Origin: Sabellastarte sp. h YS-2021
Taxonomy: Eukaryota > Annelida > Polychaeta > Sabellida > Sabellidae
DNA length: 64,000 bases
NCBI GenBank assembly: GCA_964017235.1
Contig: OZ024935.1
Span: 87,387,052-87,451,051, forward strand
Reading direction: 5' to 3'
Position 1 is the stretch's first letter, and each line of letters begins with the position of its first letter. The notes beneath the pieces were generated by a model. That model worked only from the letters and a program-made list of their open reading frames with translations, searched no databases and was not told where the DNA came from. Shown here piece after piece: positions 24,801 to 34,865 of the stretch. The position numbers and the translations under genes were made by a program.

Positions 24801-27800
24801 CACTACCAAAATCTAATCAGCTCGCATTTTTGATAGTATGAACACGTGTGTATAATTACAAGCTTCTGTGGTCAGTAGATTTTCCTGAGCAGTAATGACG
24901 GGCGGGTGTACCCCCAAAAAACTATTTTTTGATCATGTGACCTTGATAAAGATGAAAGGTCAAATTTAAGCATGTGGAAAAATTTTACCACGCCTAAGGT
25001 ATATAAGTGTCAAATATGGTTTAAAAGCTTCAAATAATAAGGGAGGTATTGAGGAGAGACCCCAATGCGGCGGCAGCAGCAAGGAAACTGACGCGAAAAT
25101 AAATAAGCGCCCTTTCAGGGACGCTTAATTATGAAATTACAATTTTATATCTCTGATCTCACTTGCATTTAAAAAATATTGTTTATTACTAAGGATTTCC
25201 ACATAACGAAGTCCATTTCAATGTAAGAAAACAGTGAACACAAATTCCTCCTTTAATTGACACATAGAAGCTGATGTGGGATAATGGGTGAAATGCATTC
25301 ACACAGAACTGCCAGTTACTTATGGTACACATGCACTAACAATACCCACAATGTCATGTTTGTTTATTTATTTATTTGGGGTTTTACGTCGCTTTCAACA
25401 CTGTACAGGTCATATCACGACGGGTAGTTGGAAGGGCAGAGGAAACCAGTACATAGAGTTCGCTAGGGTTGTGTACTGTAAACTGCCGACCAACGGCAAG
25501 CAACTACCAGCTTTCCCACTTACGGCCATGACGGGGATCGATCCCCGGCCGCAGAGGTGGGAGGCGAGAGTGTTACCACTCTGCCACCGTGGCCCCCCCC
25601 ACAATGTCATGATACAGTCAGCATATATGTGTCTCTAAACAAGCATAAAAGATTTCACTTGTGAAAACTCAGTAAGCCATATCAATGATCATAAATACTT
25701 GGCAAGAATATCATATTCTTTTTTTGATCTTTTTCATTGTTCTTAAGGTCTCTAATGTCTGTTTAAGGTCAATGCAGTGCATTGATAATCAAATGTATTA
25801 TAATGCAAACATCTACATCAATTGAAATCAAAGGAAAATCAGCTGTGGAGGATCCTGTGTTTGTGCCAAATGACGTTAGAAAGTTATCAATATATTGACA
25901 TCTCAGCCACATGGCATGCCTGTCTTATTGATCTATTTTTGGATAGCCCACTCAGTAAGTCTGCAAAACTGGTAGAATCTTATGATCAGAAAATAAGGTG
26001 CCTTAGGTGATATTTGTATGGACATAAATTGTATGTTTTTTGGCACAGCAAAAGCATAAATTCAAATGGCCTGATTTTAGAAGTTCTACTTTGATTTGTT
26101 TATTTGGGGTTTAACGTCACTTTCAACACTGTACAGGTCATATCACGACGGGTAGTTGGAAGGGCAGAGGAAACCAGTACATAGAGTTCGCTAGGGTTGT
26201 GTACTGTAAACTGCCGACCAACGGCAAGCAACTACCAGCTTTCCCACTTTGAATGGATATTCCTAATAACATATACATGAAATCTACTTTGAATGGATAT
26301 TCCTAATAACATATACATGAAATCTGAGAATATGCATATGGTTTCTTAGAATCTAATAACACATGTTTCCTAAGTGCAAATGTTATACAAACTCTGTCAA
26401 CTCCAACTGAAGCTACAAGTTCATGCCATACTTTCTGATTACTCTGACAGATACTCAAGAAGATCTTTAGTATTCAGCCTTTCAATAATAATAACATACA
26501 ATATTGCCTTACTATTTCTTCACTAAATCTAATAGATCTAAACACCTTAAAACTTTAAAATTATAACCCAAAGTATATCTTTTCTGAAAAATTAAAATCT
26601 AAAGAGCTTATTAAGTAACCCCAAGCAGTTGTGAAATTTGAAAAAAGCTTTCATGTCATTTGCACCTGCTGAAACACAGCAGCCATGTGACAAGTGTAAT
26701 CAACAGCCTTCAAAAGGCTTCTTGCCAGACAATTGATTTTTACTTCCTTAAGTGTAGGGTTAACAAGTACTTCAAAACAACTTTATAGTATCAATAACAG
26801 ATACTATGAAAGATTACTGATTCAAACATATCAGGTCAGAGATGGTCATCACTGATTACAATTTCCATTCATTACCCTATACTAAACATGTCAAAATGTT
26901 ATTAATGGTACAACACATATCTGCTGCTACTTACTACAGAATCAATAACTTAGATTTTTTTTTTTTGTCTTTAACAATTTATTGTTTGCATAATTGAAAT
27001 TTTACTGATAGACTGGTCAATTGTAAACTGAATAATAGTTTTGTGAATTCTTGCTACATTTACTATTCTTCCATTTTAGTCATTTTTCATTTGATTCGTA
27101 TTCTCACATTTGTTTCAAGGATTTCCTCCCTTTATTATTGAAGCAGCTGGGTCATGTAATCATATGACTTGTTAGTTGATTCTTTTAACAGGATGACAAA
27201 GAAATTTCCGCTGATTTTCAGAAAAAGGTTATAGAAAAGATCAAGAACAATTTCACTTTGCCACAAAATCACAGCAATAAATATTGTTCATACACAGCCT
27301 GCTTATCTGTGAAATTAAGTTATTTTACAGAAAAGATGTACAGAAGAGGTGTTCAAATACAAGTTTGCTTCATCCTAAAGATTCAAAGGAAGCAAATTGG
27401 TTAAGTACCAGTCAGAGACTGTTGATTTACAGCGTAACAGCACTCTGGTGTCCAGTGGAGTGCTGTTTGGTGTGGGAAGTATTGTCTTTTCTAATGACAT
27501 GACCTATCCATTTCCATCTTCCTTTCATAAGTATTGTGGCCATATCCTGTTGGTTACAAGCAGCCAGTAGGTCTTTGCTACTTTTAGTTTTAGGCAAGAA
27601 GATACGCGTTATTTTCCTTAAACACTTTGTATGAAAAGTTGACAGTTTTTCAAGGTCTACTTCTGTCATTCTCCAGCACTCAGAACCGTACAGAAGTGTT
27701 GATAGTACACAACTCTGAGTTTGGTGCCTCTGCTATTCTGGCTGGACTTCCAGACATTATTCAGTAATATGAAGGTATTTCTTGCTTTGGCAATCCTGTT

Positions 27801-30121
27801 TTTGATGTCGTCACAAGCTCTTCCATCACTTCTTACTATGCTTCCAAGGTAAGTAAATCTCTCTATTGTTGGTAGATCCTTATCATAGACTTTTATTGGT
27901 GTGCTGTTTGTAATGTTTAAGGTCATAACCTCAGTTTTCATTTCGCTGATGTTTAGGCCGATGGTTTTGGCAATTTAAGAAAGGTGTTTGGTCTGTTCCT
28001 GCATATGTTCACTTGTATGTGATAATAGAGCAATGTCGTTATCAAAGTCAAGGTCTTCCAGGACACTTTCTATTTTCCATCGCATTCCCCTCTTCTTATC
28101 ATTGGTTGTGCTCCTTATCACCCAGTCTATGACCATATTAAAAAGGATAGCTGACATGATGCAACCCTGTCTGACACCCGTTTTCACTTGGAACATGATG
28201 TTACTAGATGTAAAGCCTTAATTCTGATGAGTCATAAATATCTTTGTTAATTTAATTAATTTTGCAACTTACATCACTGAAAATTAATTATAACACATTC
28301 TAAGGAACAACCAACATAAACCCTAATCAAAAGTCAACAAATGGTGAGGACAAGGCCAAAGTAGAAATCAGTGGCAATTAAAGCAACAAGCTAAGATTGG
28401 AAAGGTAATGGTAAAAGTCACTAACCCTTTATAAAAGGCCTGAGGTCCTTCTGTTTTTGCCATGCGAAGAGCACACTGAATTGCACTTTTGTACTGGCCA
28501 GGAGTGGAGTTCATGAACCGAGTCTTCACAACATCTACAGGAGAAGCCAGAAGAGTTGTCACAAAGCCAGCTCCAGCAGCTGACACAAAATGACATGGCA
28601 TAATGTCTTGTAAGATGTGATGACTCAGCAGATATTCTTTGAACAAATCATAGGTCACCAGTTCAGAGACATTTACAATACAGTTCCGTGTGATGTTTGG
28701 AGCCACACCTGAAAAACAAATGAAAGAGGAAATATATTAGGACAAATAATGTTATAAAAATATGTTAGGGTTAAAAACCATCACTATTTCTTTGATAAAA
28801 TATGAAAAATAATAAAACTGTTTATTTGGTTGCGGTTAAATGCTTTTGTGAGAACTATATAGAAGTTTAAAGTTCCTCCTGTGTGGCTATGGTCCTATAT
28901 GCATGTAGAGCTCCTCTGTAAAGAGGTTTAAAATGACCTTTCCTATTGTTTATTTACAATGTAACCTGTGCAAAAAGAAACATACAAAGTTTAGCCACAG
29001 CAAAGTTGACATCAATTTCAAACAAATACCAACAACAGCAGAAGCCATATCTTTTTTAGAAAAGTATCAACTGCACTGCAAAAGACAACTTCAATTAAAA
29101 GGCTATTTCAACAGAAGTATCAAAACTGTGTACAGCAGGTTTTTTTCTTCTAATATTTAACCTGCACAGTCTTGTAAAACAATAGAAAAGTTTTTTTACT
29201 TACTTTTCATTAAACAAGATCCTCACCTTTCCAGAGGCCTGTAATTCCCTCCTGTGTGGCTATGGTCATATATGCATGTACAGCTCCTCTGTAGCGCTTT
29301 TTGCCACTGGTTTGGGCCTGCAGCCGAGTTTTTACTACATCAGTGGGCTGGAAGCATGTGATGGCCAAAGCACCAGATGTGATCCCAGCCAAGATACGGA
29401 TGTGAAAGTTTGTGTGGTTTGGAGAAGCTAAAATGTTAAAATTTTGTGGAATTTCACCTATAACTGACTGCAAGTTTATATGCACATTTAACAGGCTTCA
29501 CTCTTTTTATTTGTAAAAAAATATATTTGGTCATTTGAAATTGCTACTGTTAAACCTCAAATTCTATCAAACTTAATGAAAGAAAAATATTATATATACA
29601 TGTTACAGTGAATATGTGTAATCAGGGAATACGCGTATTCCCTGAAATTTTCAGGGAATACGCGTATTCCCTGATTACACATATTCATTGTAACATATAT
29701 ATATTTTTTTTTAAATTTCACCAAATGTATTTAACTCATTTACATCAAATATAGGGCATTTGAATACATGATTTTTATACAGAAAAAAAAATAAAACAAG
29801 CTTAAAATGTAAAGATGGTACTTTATTACTGATTAAACATATCTTCTCTTTTCCATTTCTGGATATATTATTCCAAAACTTACTGTTAAAGAGGTTGCAG
29901 TATTTCTGTTTAATCACATCATACAGTCCAATTCTGACTGACGCAAAGCACATTTGCCTTTGCAGCCCTGCAGTTATTCCTTGGTACCAGGCCCGAATAC
30001 CTTCTTTCTGGGCCAAAGTACTCAGGGTGCCAAAGACTCCTTGGAATTCTAGTTTCTTGGCAATAGAACCTGTTTGATCCTTTATGGCAGTAGCTGCGAT
30101 ACTTCCCCCTTCACCTTGAAT
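18512..30121 (-). CDS. UCP2-like: Mitochondrial uncoupling protein (UCP2-like), four exons, 5'-incomplete
   Basis: Four minus-strand exons, 30121-29884, 29427-29227, 28708-28426 and 18809-18512, join in one frame through GT-AG introns (79, 67, 94 and 98 codons, counting split codons once). The product belongs to the SLC25 carriers of the mitochondrial inner membrane, which have three repeats of two membrane helices; UCP1-3-type members move protons or anions. Carrier signatures are present in repeats 2 ([13 protein letters not shown]) and 3 ([13 protein letters not shown]). UCP landmarks are [30 protein letters not shown] and the close of repeat 3, [19 protein letters not shown]. The exon coding the N-terminus and the repeat 1 signature was not found up to 64 kb. 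It may lie outside the window, or this may be a partial copy. The C-terminus is about 74 residues longer than usual. Confidence 0.8.
19120..19420 (-). repeat. Dispersed repeat, diverged copy
   Basis: The segment with CAGATCACTCTCAAATTTAG, ATTCTCATTTTCTGAGTAAG and AACAAACAAACAGACAACTGG resembles, in reverse, the dispersed repeat at 39095-39310 and 45160-45372. It is followed by AAAAAGGTTTTTGCTAACAA, which also occurs near 21206. Identity is weak. Confidence 0.4.
19480..20095 (+). repeat. Tandem repeat, four diverged units of about 155 bp
   Basis: Starts at about 19480, 19632, 19796 and 19952. Each unit has AATAAGATAGCTAG-like sequence, CTGAAAACCCC, a TTTCACTGTAA-like stretch, GGCCATAACTTC, ATAAAATAAGAATGTC, CATCCTTTATAAGTGTGCAA and GTTTAACTGAGGTCAGTTG. 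The copies are old. Two carry ACTGTAACATGGCC, a chance near-match to the palindrome-element terminus. Confidence 0.85.
20457..23185 (+). repeat. 2729-bp tandem duplication, copy 1
   Basis: Repeats at a fixed offset of 2729 from 23186 on. In the compared stretches only one base differs (T at 21439, G at 24168). The junction is at a shared AAAGGCTGAAAG; the right edge cuts through a SINE at GGGCAGA. The unit is non-coding and itself holds older repeats (two related segments near 21700-21850 and 21870-21990) and small hairpins such as AGATGCC...GGCATCT. The 62-codon ORF appears in both copies only because they are copies. Confidence 0.95.
23113..23185 (-). mobile_element. SINE piece at the duplication junction
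   Basis: Tail side of the SINE (TTTGTTTATTTGGGG, CACTTTCAACACTGTACAGG, CATATCACGACGGGTAGTTG) cut at GGGCAGA, where copy 2 of the tandem duplication begins. The uncut version of the same insertion is at 26095-26248. Confidence 0.9.
23186..26167 (+). repeat. 2729-bp tandem duplication, copy 2, interrupted by a SINE
   Basis: Matches copy 1 at offset 2729 up to 25358, then at offset 2982 from about 25601. The difference is a SINE plus its target duplication. Near-identity means a very recent duplication, or two alleles placed in tandem by the assembly. Confidence 0.95.
25359..25600 (-). mobile_element. Full-length tRNA-derived SINE, young insertion
   Basis: Read on the minus strand it starts with a tRNA-like head: GTGGCAGAGTGGTAACACTC (box A like) and GGGGATCGATCCCCG (box B like). 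The body has CCGTCGTGATATGACCTGTA and GTGTTGAAAGCGACG, and the element ends in an (AAAT)n tail. It is flanked by an 11-bp target duplication, ACAATGTCATG, at 25348-25358 and 25601-25611. The empty site with one ACAATGTCATG is at 22619-22629 in duplication copy 1. So the ends are exact, and the insertion postdates the duplication (or is allelic). Confidence 0.95.
26095..26248 (-). mobile_element. SINE, 5'-truncated (head missing)
   Basis: Same family, running from TTTGTTTATTTGGGG to CAACTACCAGCTTTCCCACT, without the tRNA-like head. It is followed at once by a 40-bp direct repeat. Confidence 0.9.
26246..26325 (+). repeat. 40-bp direct repeat, two exact copies
   Basis: ACTTTGAATGGATATTCCTA starts at 26246 and 26286; each copy continues to ATACATGAAATCT. 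It abuts the truncated SINE and could be a long target duplication or replication slippage. Confidence 0.9.
26326..27426. other. Intronic, non-coding, nothing recognised
   Basis: AT-rich, with no repeat shared with the rest of the window and no ORF of interest. Confidence 0.5.
27427..28221 (-). mobile_element. LINE fragment, RTE-like reverse transcriptase, broken
   Basis: Minus-strand pieces of one reverse transcriptase: [20 protein letters not shown] (block with RQGC), [20 protein letters not shown] (the FADD active-site block, here FDND, so a catalytic Asp is lost), [18 protein letters not shown] and the C-terminal [13 protein letters not shown] typical of RTE and related endonuclease/reverse transcriptase proteins. 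It is split by at least two frame changes and a stop, and truncated 5'. It lies in the last UCP intron in the same sense as the gene. Confidence 0.88.
28426..28708 (-). CDS. UCP2-like: UCP exon (repeat 3)
   Basis: The acceptor TTTGTTTTTCAG precedes 28708. It encodes [57 protein letters not shown] and GPQAFYKG, followed by the donor GTTAGT. The PVDVVK repeat 3 signature is intact. The split Gly codon completes correctly with the exon 9.6 kb downstream. Confidence 0.92.
28873..28921 (-). pseudogene. Partial duplicate of a UCP exon inside a UCP intron
   Basis: TTCCTCCTGTGTGGCTATGG, ATATGCATGTAGAGCTCCTC and TGTA match 29245-29292 in the exon coding [17 protein letters not shown] with only a few mismatches. 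It has no splice sites or surrounding exon sequence. It looks like a relic of exon or local duplication. Confidence 0.8.
29227..29427 (-). CDS. UCP2-like: UCP exon (repeat 2 carrier motif)
   Basis: The acceptor ACATTTTAG precedes 29427. It encodes [53 protein letters not shown] and ITGLWKG, followed by the donor GTGAGG. The PTDVVK motif is the repeat 2 carrier signature. About 50 bp of this exon recurs in the next intron at 28873-28921. Confidence 0.9.
29601..29695. mobile_element. 95-bp fold-back element, word AGGGAATACGCGTATTCCCT (two copies)
   Basis: Almost perfect palindrome: TGTTACAGTGAATATGTGTA, then two 20-bp palindromes separated by the AAATTTT centre, then the inverse of the start, ending TAACA. 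One mismatch was seen (CAGTG against CAATG in inverse). It sits in a TA-rich site in a UCP intron. It has the same terminal frame as the 14.8- and 17.4-kb elements but a different word. Confidence 0.85.
29884..30121 (-). CDS. UCP2-like: UCP exon (repeat 1 to start of repeat 2)
   Basis: The acceptor TTTTTACAG precedes 30121, and the frame opens with [16 protein letters not shown]. It continues to [19 protein letters not shown] and [13 protein letters not shown], ending in a split codon before the donor GTAAGT. The intron position directly before IQGE matches that of vertebrate UCP2. An insert, relative to human UCP2, gives a longer loop before the GVFGTL segment. Confidence 0.88.
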
Positions 30122-32186
30122 CTGTAAAAATTGATCAGTTATCCACATATAACAAACTTGGATTACTGTTAATTTTGAGACACTACCAGGGACTTCTAAA
30201 ATCTATGTTAAAGCAGGAAAACAGGTGCAACAACCACTATGTGCAGTCAAACCTTCTGAGGTAGATGTCTTCTGGGTTCAACTGTATTTTAGCATCATAT
30301 ATTAGGTATTACAGAATCATATTAATTGATAAATTTTTGGAAATGTTTAACAAAGTATTTAATCTACACCAGTAAACTAATATACAGTGTATATGGACAA
30401 GTGTTTATAAAGTTAACATATATTATGTTTTATTTCTAGAATTCTGTTGTATATTATTAATATTTGCAAAAATTTGTCGTCCATATGTCTGCAAAATTGA
30501 AGAATTAGATGATTATTTAACTATTCCTATAATTCTTTCCATTGGGAACAATTCTTGTCTACATTGTTTTTCAAATAATGAATGCATTAGAATTAAATTT
30601 CTTGAAAATTCCCATTGAAAAAATTAATTAAGAGGTCATAGAGAGCCAGTTCATCAAATTGTAGCTTGGGGCTATCATTACAAAGAAAAGCCAGTTGTCA
30701 ACTTTCCAAAACCATTTGCTAGATTAATCATACAATGCAATATTTAGGTATTAGTTTTGCACTAAACTTTCAGAAATACATGATTGATGGTGAAAAGATT
30801 TCAAATAGGATGGATTGACTTACAATATAAGCCTTTTAATGAAATCAATGTTCAAATCTGATTAATAATTAACCAACTATAATTTGTTTTTGGAAACCAG
30901 CAACCAGTTTTAAAATATTAATAAACCACTGCAACATTAACATGATTACTGTATTTAAAAATAGAAGTGTTTTCAAGCATAGTGTAATACACATCTTTTG
31001 GAATAAGATATTTTTTGTTCCTCTCATATCTCTCAAACAAATCCCTTTTAAACCTATCTTCTATAGAATCAGACATGACTTCCACTGTTAATGCTAAAAA
31101 TTTCACTGCAATCTTGAAAAAACTATAAATATCACTATAACACCATAAAGCATAAAATGATATGATGAAAAGGTCAAATTTGGGTCTCTTTATATAGCCA
31201 GAAGAGGATTAATGAGATCCTTTGATACCCAAGTTCAAAAGAAGAAGCCATTCCTTGAAGTATTTAACTGTCTTTTAATCTTTTAATACACATTACTCAG
31301 GTGTGAGCTTTCTGGTATCATTTATTGTCATGGCTTCTCACCTCCTATTTTGATGGTAAATCCCTTGAAATGATTAAAGATAACTGTTGAATAAACTGTT
31401 TGGAAGTATATTGCAATTCACATAATGGTATAAATCCCCAACCCCCTCACCCATGGCAGAGGCCAAACTCCATAAGTTAATTACAATTACTTGAAGCTAT
31501 TCATTGATTAAAGATTGCTTGACAAAGGCTTCCTGTAAAACATCAAACATATATTTCAAAATACTATGTAAATAAACAGTACAATAAAATAAACCCTAAC
31601 TCCATGTTAGAATTAATTTACATTAAAACACAGCTCCAAATGTTAAAATTTTTTAATAATATTTTCCAATTATTTCATTTCATTACATCCGATTATAAAA
31701 GATGGATTATTGTTGCTTCATTAAAATACCAGATAATTGAAAAATACCACAAATAGTAATACAAGCCATAGAATCAGCATGTCAGTCGCATACTTTCATA
31801 AATAAAAATGATATTCTAATGAAACAAAGACATTTACTTGTGCAAAGTATATGTATGGTAACACTAAGCATAAATATGTGTTGTAATTCATAATATATTG
31901 AAATGATAGTAATTGTTTTAACTTTTAGATCAGTTTCAATATTAAGACCAATCATAAAGTACTTTTATATACTCATGTACAGGTATCACATTAAATTTTG
32001 AATACAGCTATTATTATCACAAATAAAAAGTTCATCAGTTTCTAAATCTCTAGATGCACATAAAGTATTTTTGGCTTATAACATAATTAAGTTATAATTC
32101 TTCATATAAATTATGTTAAAAATGAATTCCAAAAATTTCACAAATTCACTGAATGCTGATCAGTAAAACTGTGTAAAATATTAGCA
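30122..32186. other. Non-coding stretch upstream of the UCP exons
   Basis: Searched by eye for the first UCP coding exon (ending FPLDTAKVRLQ in relatives) and not found. The only ORF of note, minus 30918-31106, has segments such as FERYERNKKYLIPKDVYYTM and is not identified. Confidence 0.5.
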
Positions 32187-32324
32187 GAGATTTCAGTAAT
32201 TTCGTGAAATCACTGAAAATTTTAGGGATTTTGCGAAATCACTGACCAAATCAGGAATTTCGCGAAATCCCTAAAATATTCAGGGATTTCGCGAAATCCC
32301 TGGTTACACAACTTTACTGTAACA
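32187..32324 (-). mobile_element. Palindrome-iteron element end, inverse of 17389
   Basis: Read on the minus strand: TGTTACAGTAAAGTTGTGTA, then palindromes at about 32302-32281, 32271-32252, 32244-32224 and 32215-32194, with spacers AATATTTT, GATTTGGT and AAAATTTT, the same order as at 17389. The copies carry more changes than the left end (GTGATTTCGCAAAATCCC). After the fourth the sequence turns unrelated. Confidence 0.8.
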
Positions 32325-33759
32325 TATATATCAGTGTGAGTTACAATACAGCATTAAGCAATATATCCGTCGTGCCACCCCCCCCCCCCCCCCACACACA
32401 CACATACTCTATAAGCCACTCTTAATAAACATACTTGACAACTATTAGTTGAGATAAGAAGAAAAAGAAAGTAAAATTTATACAAACCAACGCGGCATCG
32501 ACAGACTGTACAAGTGGATATTTTCACCAGGCATTAATTAGAATTTTATCTATTTTAGGTAATGGGCTTGGACAGTGAAAATTAATTCCAAGTGAAATTT
32601 TCAATCTGTGTTAATCTGTCAAGTAGAGACTAACCATTAATGAAAATTAATTCCAGTGAACATTTTAATATATTGGCATTGGTGAAATTTTCTTCTTTGC
32701 TAAAATTTTTACTTTTACTGTACAAGGCTTAGATCAGTCAAATAGGGTCTCGCGAGAGTGTGGCCTCCCTCTCAAGAGAATGCAGGAACTCAAGGCATAA
32801 AAAGGGGGTTGCCTGATGTGTGACAATTCAGATAACAGCAATCTGTTGGAGTGAGGAGGTATATTTTGTGCCTTTTGGATAACTTTGGAATAATTTTTCT
32901 GGCGAGTTTCTTGATACATTATAGAGCTTGTATGTACGTATACATGTGCATTTGGCTACTATTATATGATGCTTTATTTGTGATAAGCAATCTTTACAAT
33001 CCTAAGTTTATGCTTGGGGATTTTAGTCTACAAGGCTGCGATTTTCATGCATGATTGATGATTGCCGAAAATAACAAGATGAAATGTTAAATTGCACTTT
33101 AAATATGCTTTGTTTACCAGACAGAAGTATTTTAAAATATATTCATATTGTGCTAGGACACTAGTTAATTCTTGTTACCTTTGCAAAGAAGGGGTATGTT
33201 ATGGAGGTACGTTCATTTGTCAGTCTGTTTGTTTATATTGTGTTATGTATTGCTACACGAGTAATGAATTCATCTTTATGAATTATTTTTACGTGGGTGG
33301 GGGCTGGCCAAAGGTGATTGAATGATTAAATTCTGGAAAAAATATCCGAATCTTTCTCTGGACCCCCCAAATAATCCTAGGTCTGTGTTACATGAGTAAT
33401 TTCTAGTCAGTTTGGTTTTAGAAGAAGGGAATTATATATCTACTTATTATCTGTCATTTGGTATGTGTTGTATGGACGCGTATTTACTGATCATATACCG
33501 AATTTATACTTACTGTTTCTACACAAATGTGGAAAAAATGGGTCAGGCATTAGTCTTAACTAAGATTATAAGTTAAGTGTGTGTAATGTGCTGCCATACA
33601 CCACTGGTTCATAACAAAAACTTTTAGGTCCTGCTTAGAGACTAAATCCTGGCTAGAATCTGCCGCATGAAGAATCGGCTATTGAGCTTTGTTATTTGAA
33701 GAATTGCATGCTAGCCTTTCAATTCTGTATGATAAATACATAATTGAAATTATGGAAAT
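32325..33759. other. Non-coding stretch with C run and CA repeat
   Basis: A poly-C run followed by (CA)n lies at 32378-32403. A locally GC-rich piece at 32745-32790 (CTCGCGAGAGTGTGGCCTCC) could be regulatory, but nothing proves it. No exon is recognised. Confidence 0.4.
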
Positions 33760-34337
33760 AATTCTAGCGTGTTCAAGATATGTTACATTGCTAATCAGAT
33801 GCACTGTTCCCCCCTCCCCATCCTTTCAACTATCTGCCTAATGCAATGTGTGCAAGTGATGTTAAACTAAAACCAGTGGTTTCCTTCTTGTACTTGGTAT
33901 ATTGTTTAAATTTGGTTAAATGTTTCAGATGAAACACTGGGCACTTTCCAGTGTATCTACTGTTTTACTGGGATTAAATATAATGATTTGATCAGAGGAC
34001 AGATGGATAGATGTTACAGATCACCTATAGGAGGTCAATGCAGCATCTTAGACAATCAGGGCACACTTTTATTGCAAAGGCTGGGGCAGAGGGGGGCAGT
34101 GGTTGGTTAAGTGGACCCAAATTGCAAGCCTAACAGTAGGAAAAAGTTTGTACTTATTTACCAGTGTCCCTGGGATTACTGTTAAGAAATGTAGGCAAAT
34201 GGGTAAACATTAGATTAGCCCAAATAAGTCGATCGTATTAGATTGGATGTGAACTATGAAGGTATAATGTTCCACATTATATCTGAGCTTGATCTTTTTT
34301 TGCTTTAATGTGATGTTGTTCTGTTAATCTTTTTCAG

Positions 34338-34614
34338 ATATCTTGCGACCAGTTTTGAAATCTGCTTTGCACTCCAGTCTGAAAGTGTTGAAAAGAATAT
34401 GGATGTTACCCTAGAAACAACAGTCAGTTCACAGCCGAATAAAACTGTCCACATTGCTGCAAATGCCAGGTTCGTTGGTGATATCCATGTAGAATTGTCT
34501 ATCCACTATGAGGATGAACATGTGAGCCATTCCCAGTCATTCACCAGTGATGCCGGATTTCTTGATATTCCAAGCACCACAGTGGAGATACACTCTGTGG
34601 AGAAATGCTTCTAG
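34338..34614 (+). CDS. Terminal exon of an unrecognised gene, block B copy
   Basis: The acceptor CTTTTTCAG precedes 34338. With phase 1 the exon is open for 91 codons to TAG at 34612-34614: YLATSFEICFALQSESVEKN, then MDVTLETTVSSQPNKTVHIA, ELSIHYEDEHVSHSQSFTSD and IPSTTVEIHSVEKCF. No signal peptide, membrane segment or named domain is recognised. Upstream exons were not found. The 71-codon part from the Met is about 80 percent identical to the block A copy with no indels, while the nearby non-coding sequence has many, which hints at selection on the protein. An AATAAA kept in both blocks lies at 36417. Confidence 0.6.
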
Positions 34615-34865
34615 AAATGACACACAGTGTGAGCACTACACAAACTGACTAGTTTAGAAGGACATGTGTACTACATGTGTATATATTTTTGATATTGGTA
34701 TATTATTCTACATTGTGACTTTCTAAGTAAAATGCATTAGTGATGTTGTGAAGGCTAATTATCTTGAATGCGAAAGTGAAAGGATGGATACTGGAAGTTT
34801 GTTACTATCAATAGCCAATCTGTCAAGTTGGGAATTTAGAAACGTTTCGTGGCCTTTATGCACTG

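Larger units (their letters stand above)
18810..28425 (-). other. Last intron of the UCP gene (9.6 kb), repeat-filled
   Basis: Bounded by a good donor (GTTAGT at 28425) and acceptor (TTTCAG). It contains a diverged dispersed repeat, a 150-bp tandem repeat, the 2.73-kb tandem duplication, three SINE pieces and a LINE, which are listed separately. No other exon was found in it. Confidence 0.75.

Noticed and set aside
25540-25600. tRNA gene suggested by box A and box B like sequence
   Set aside because: It is the head of a SINE with a target duplication and an A-rich tail; no complete cloverleaf was found.
25288-25638. A 116-codon plus-strand ORF and a 66-codon minus ORF
   Set aside because: Both are made by the SINE and its flanks.
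30918-31106. A 62-codon minus-strand ORF with an acidic/basic, protein-like composition
   Set aside because: It loosely recalls segments of transposon-derived integrase-like proteins, but is too short and unsupported to name.
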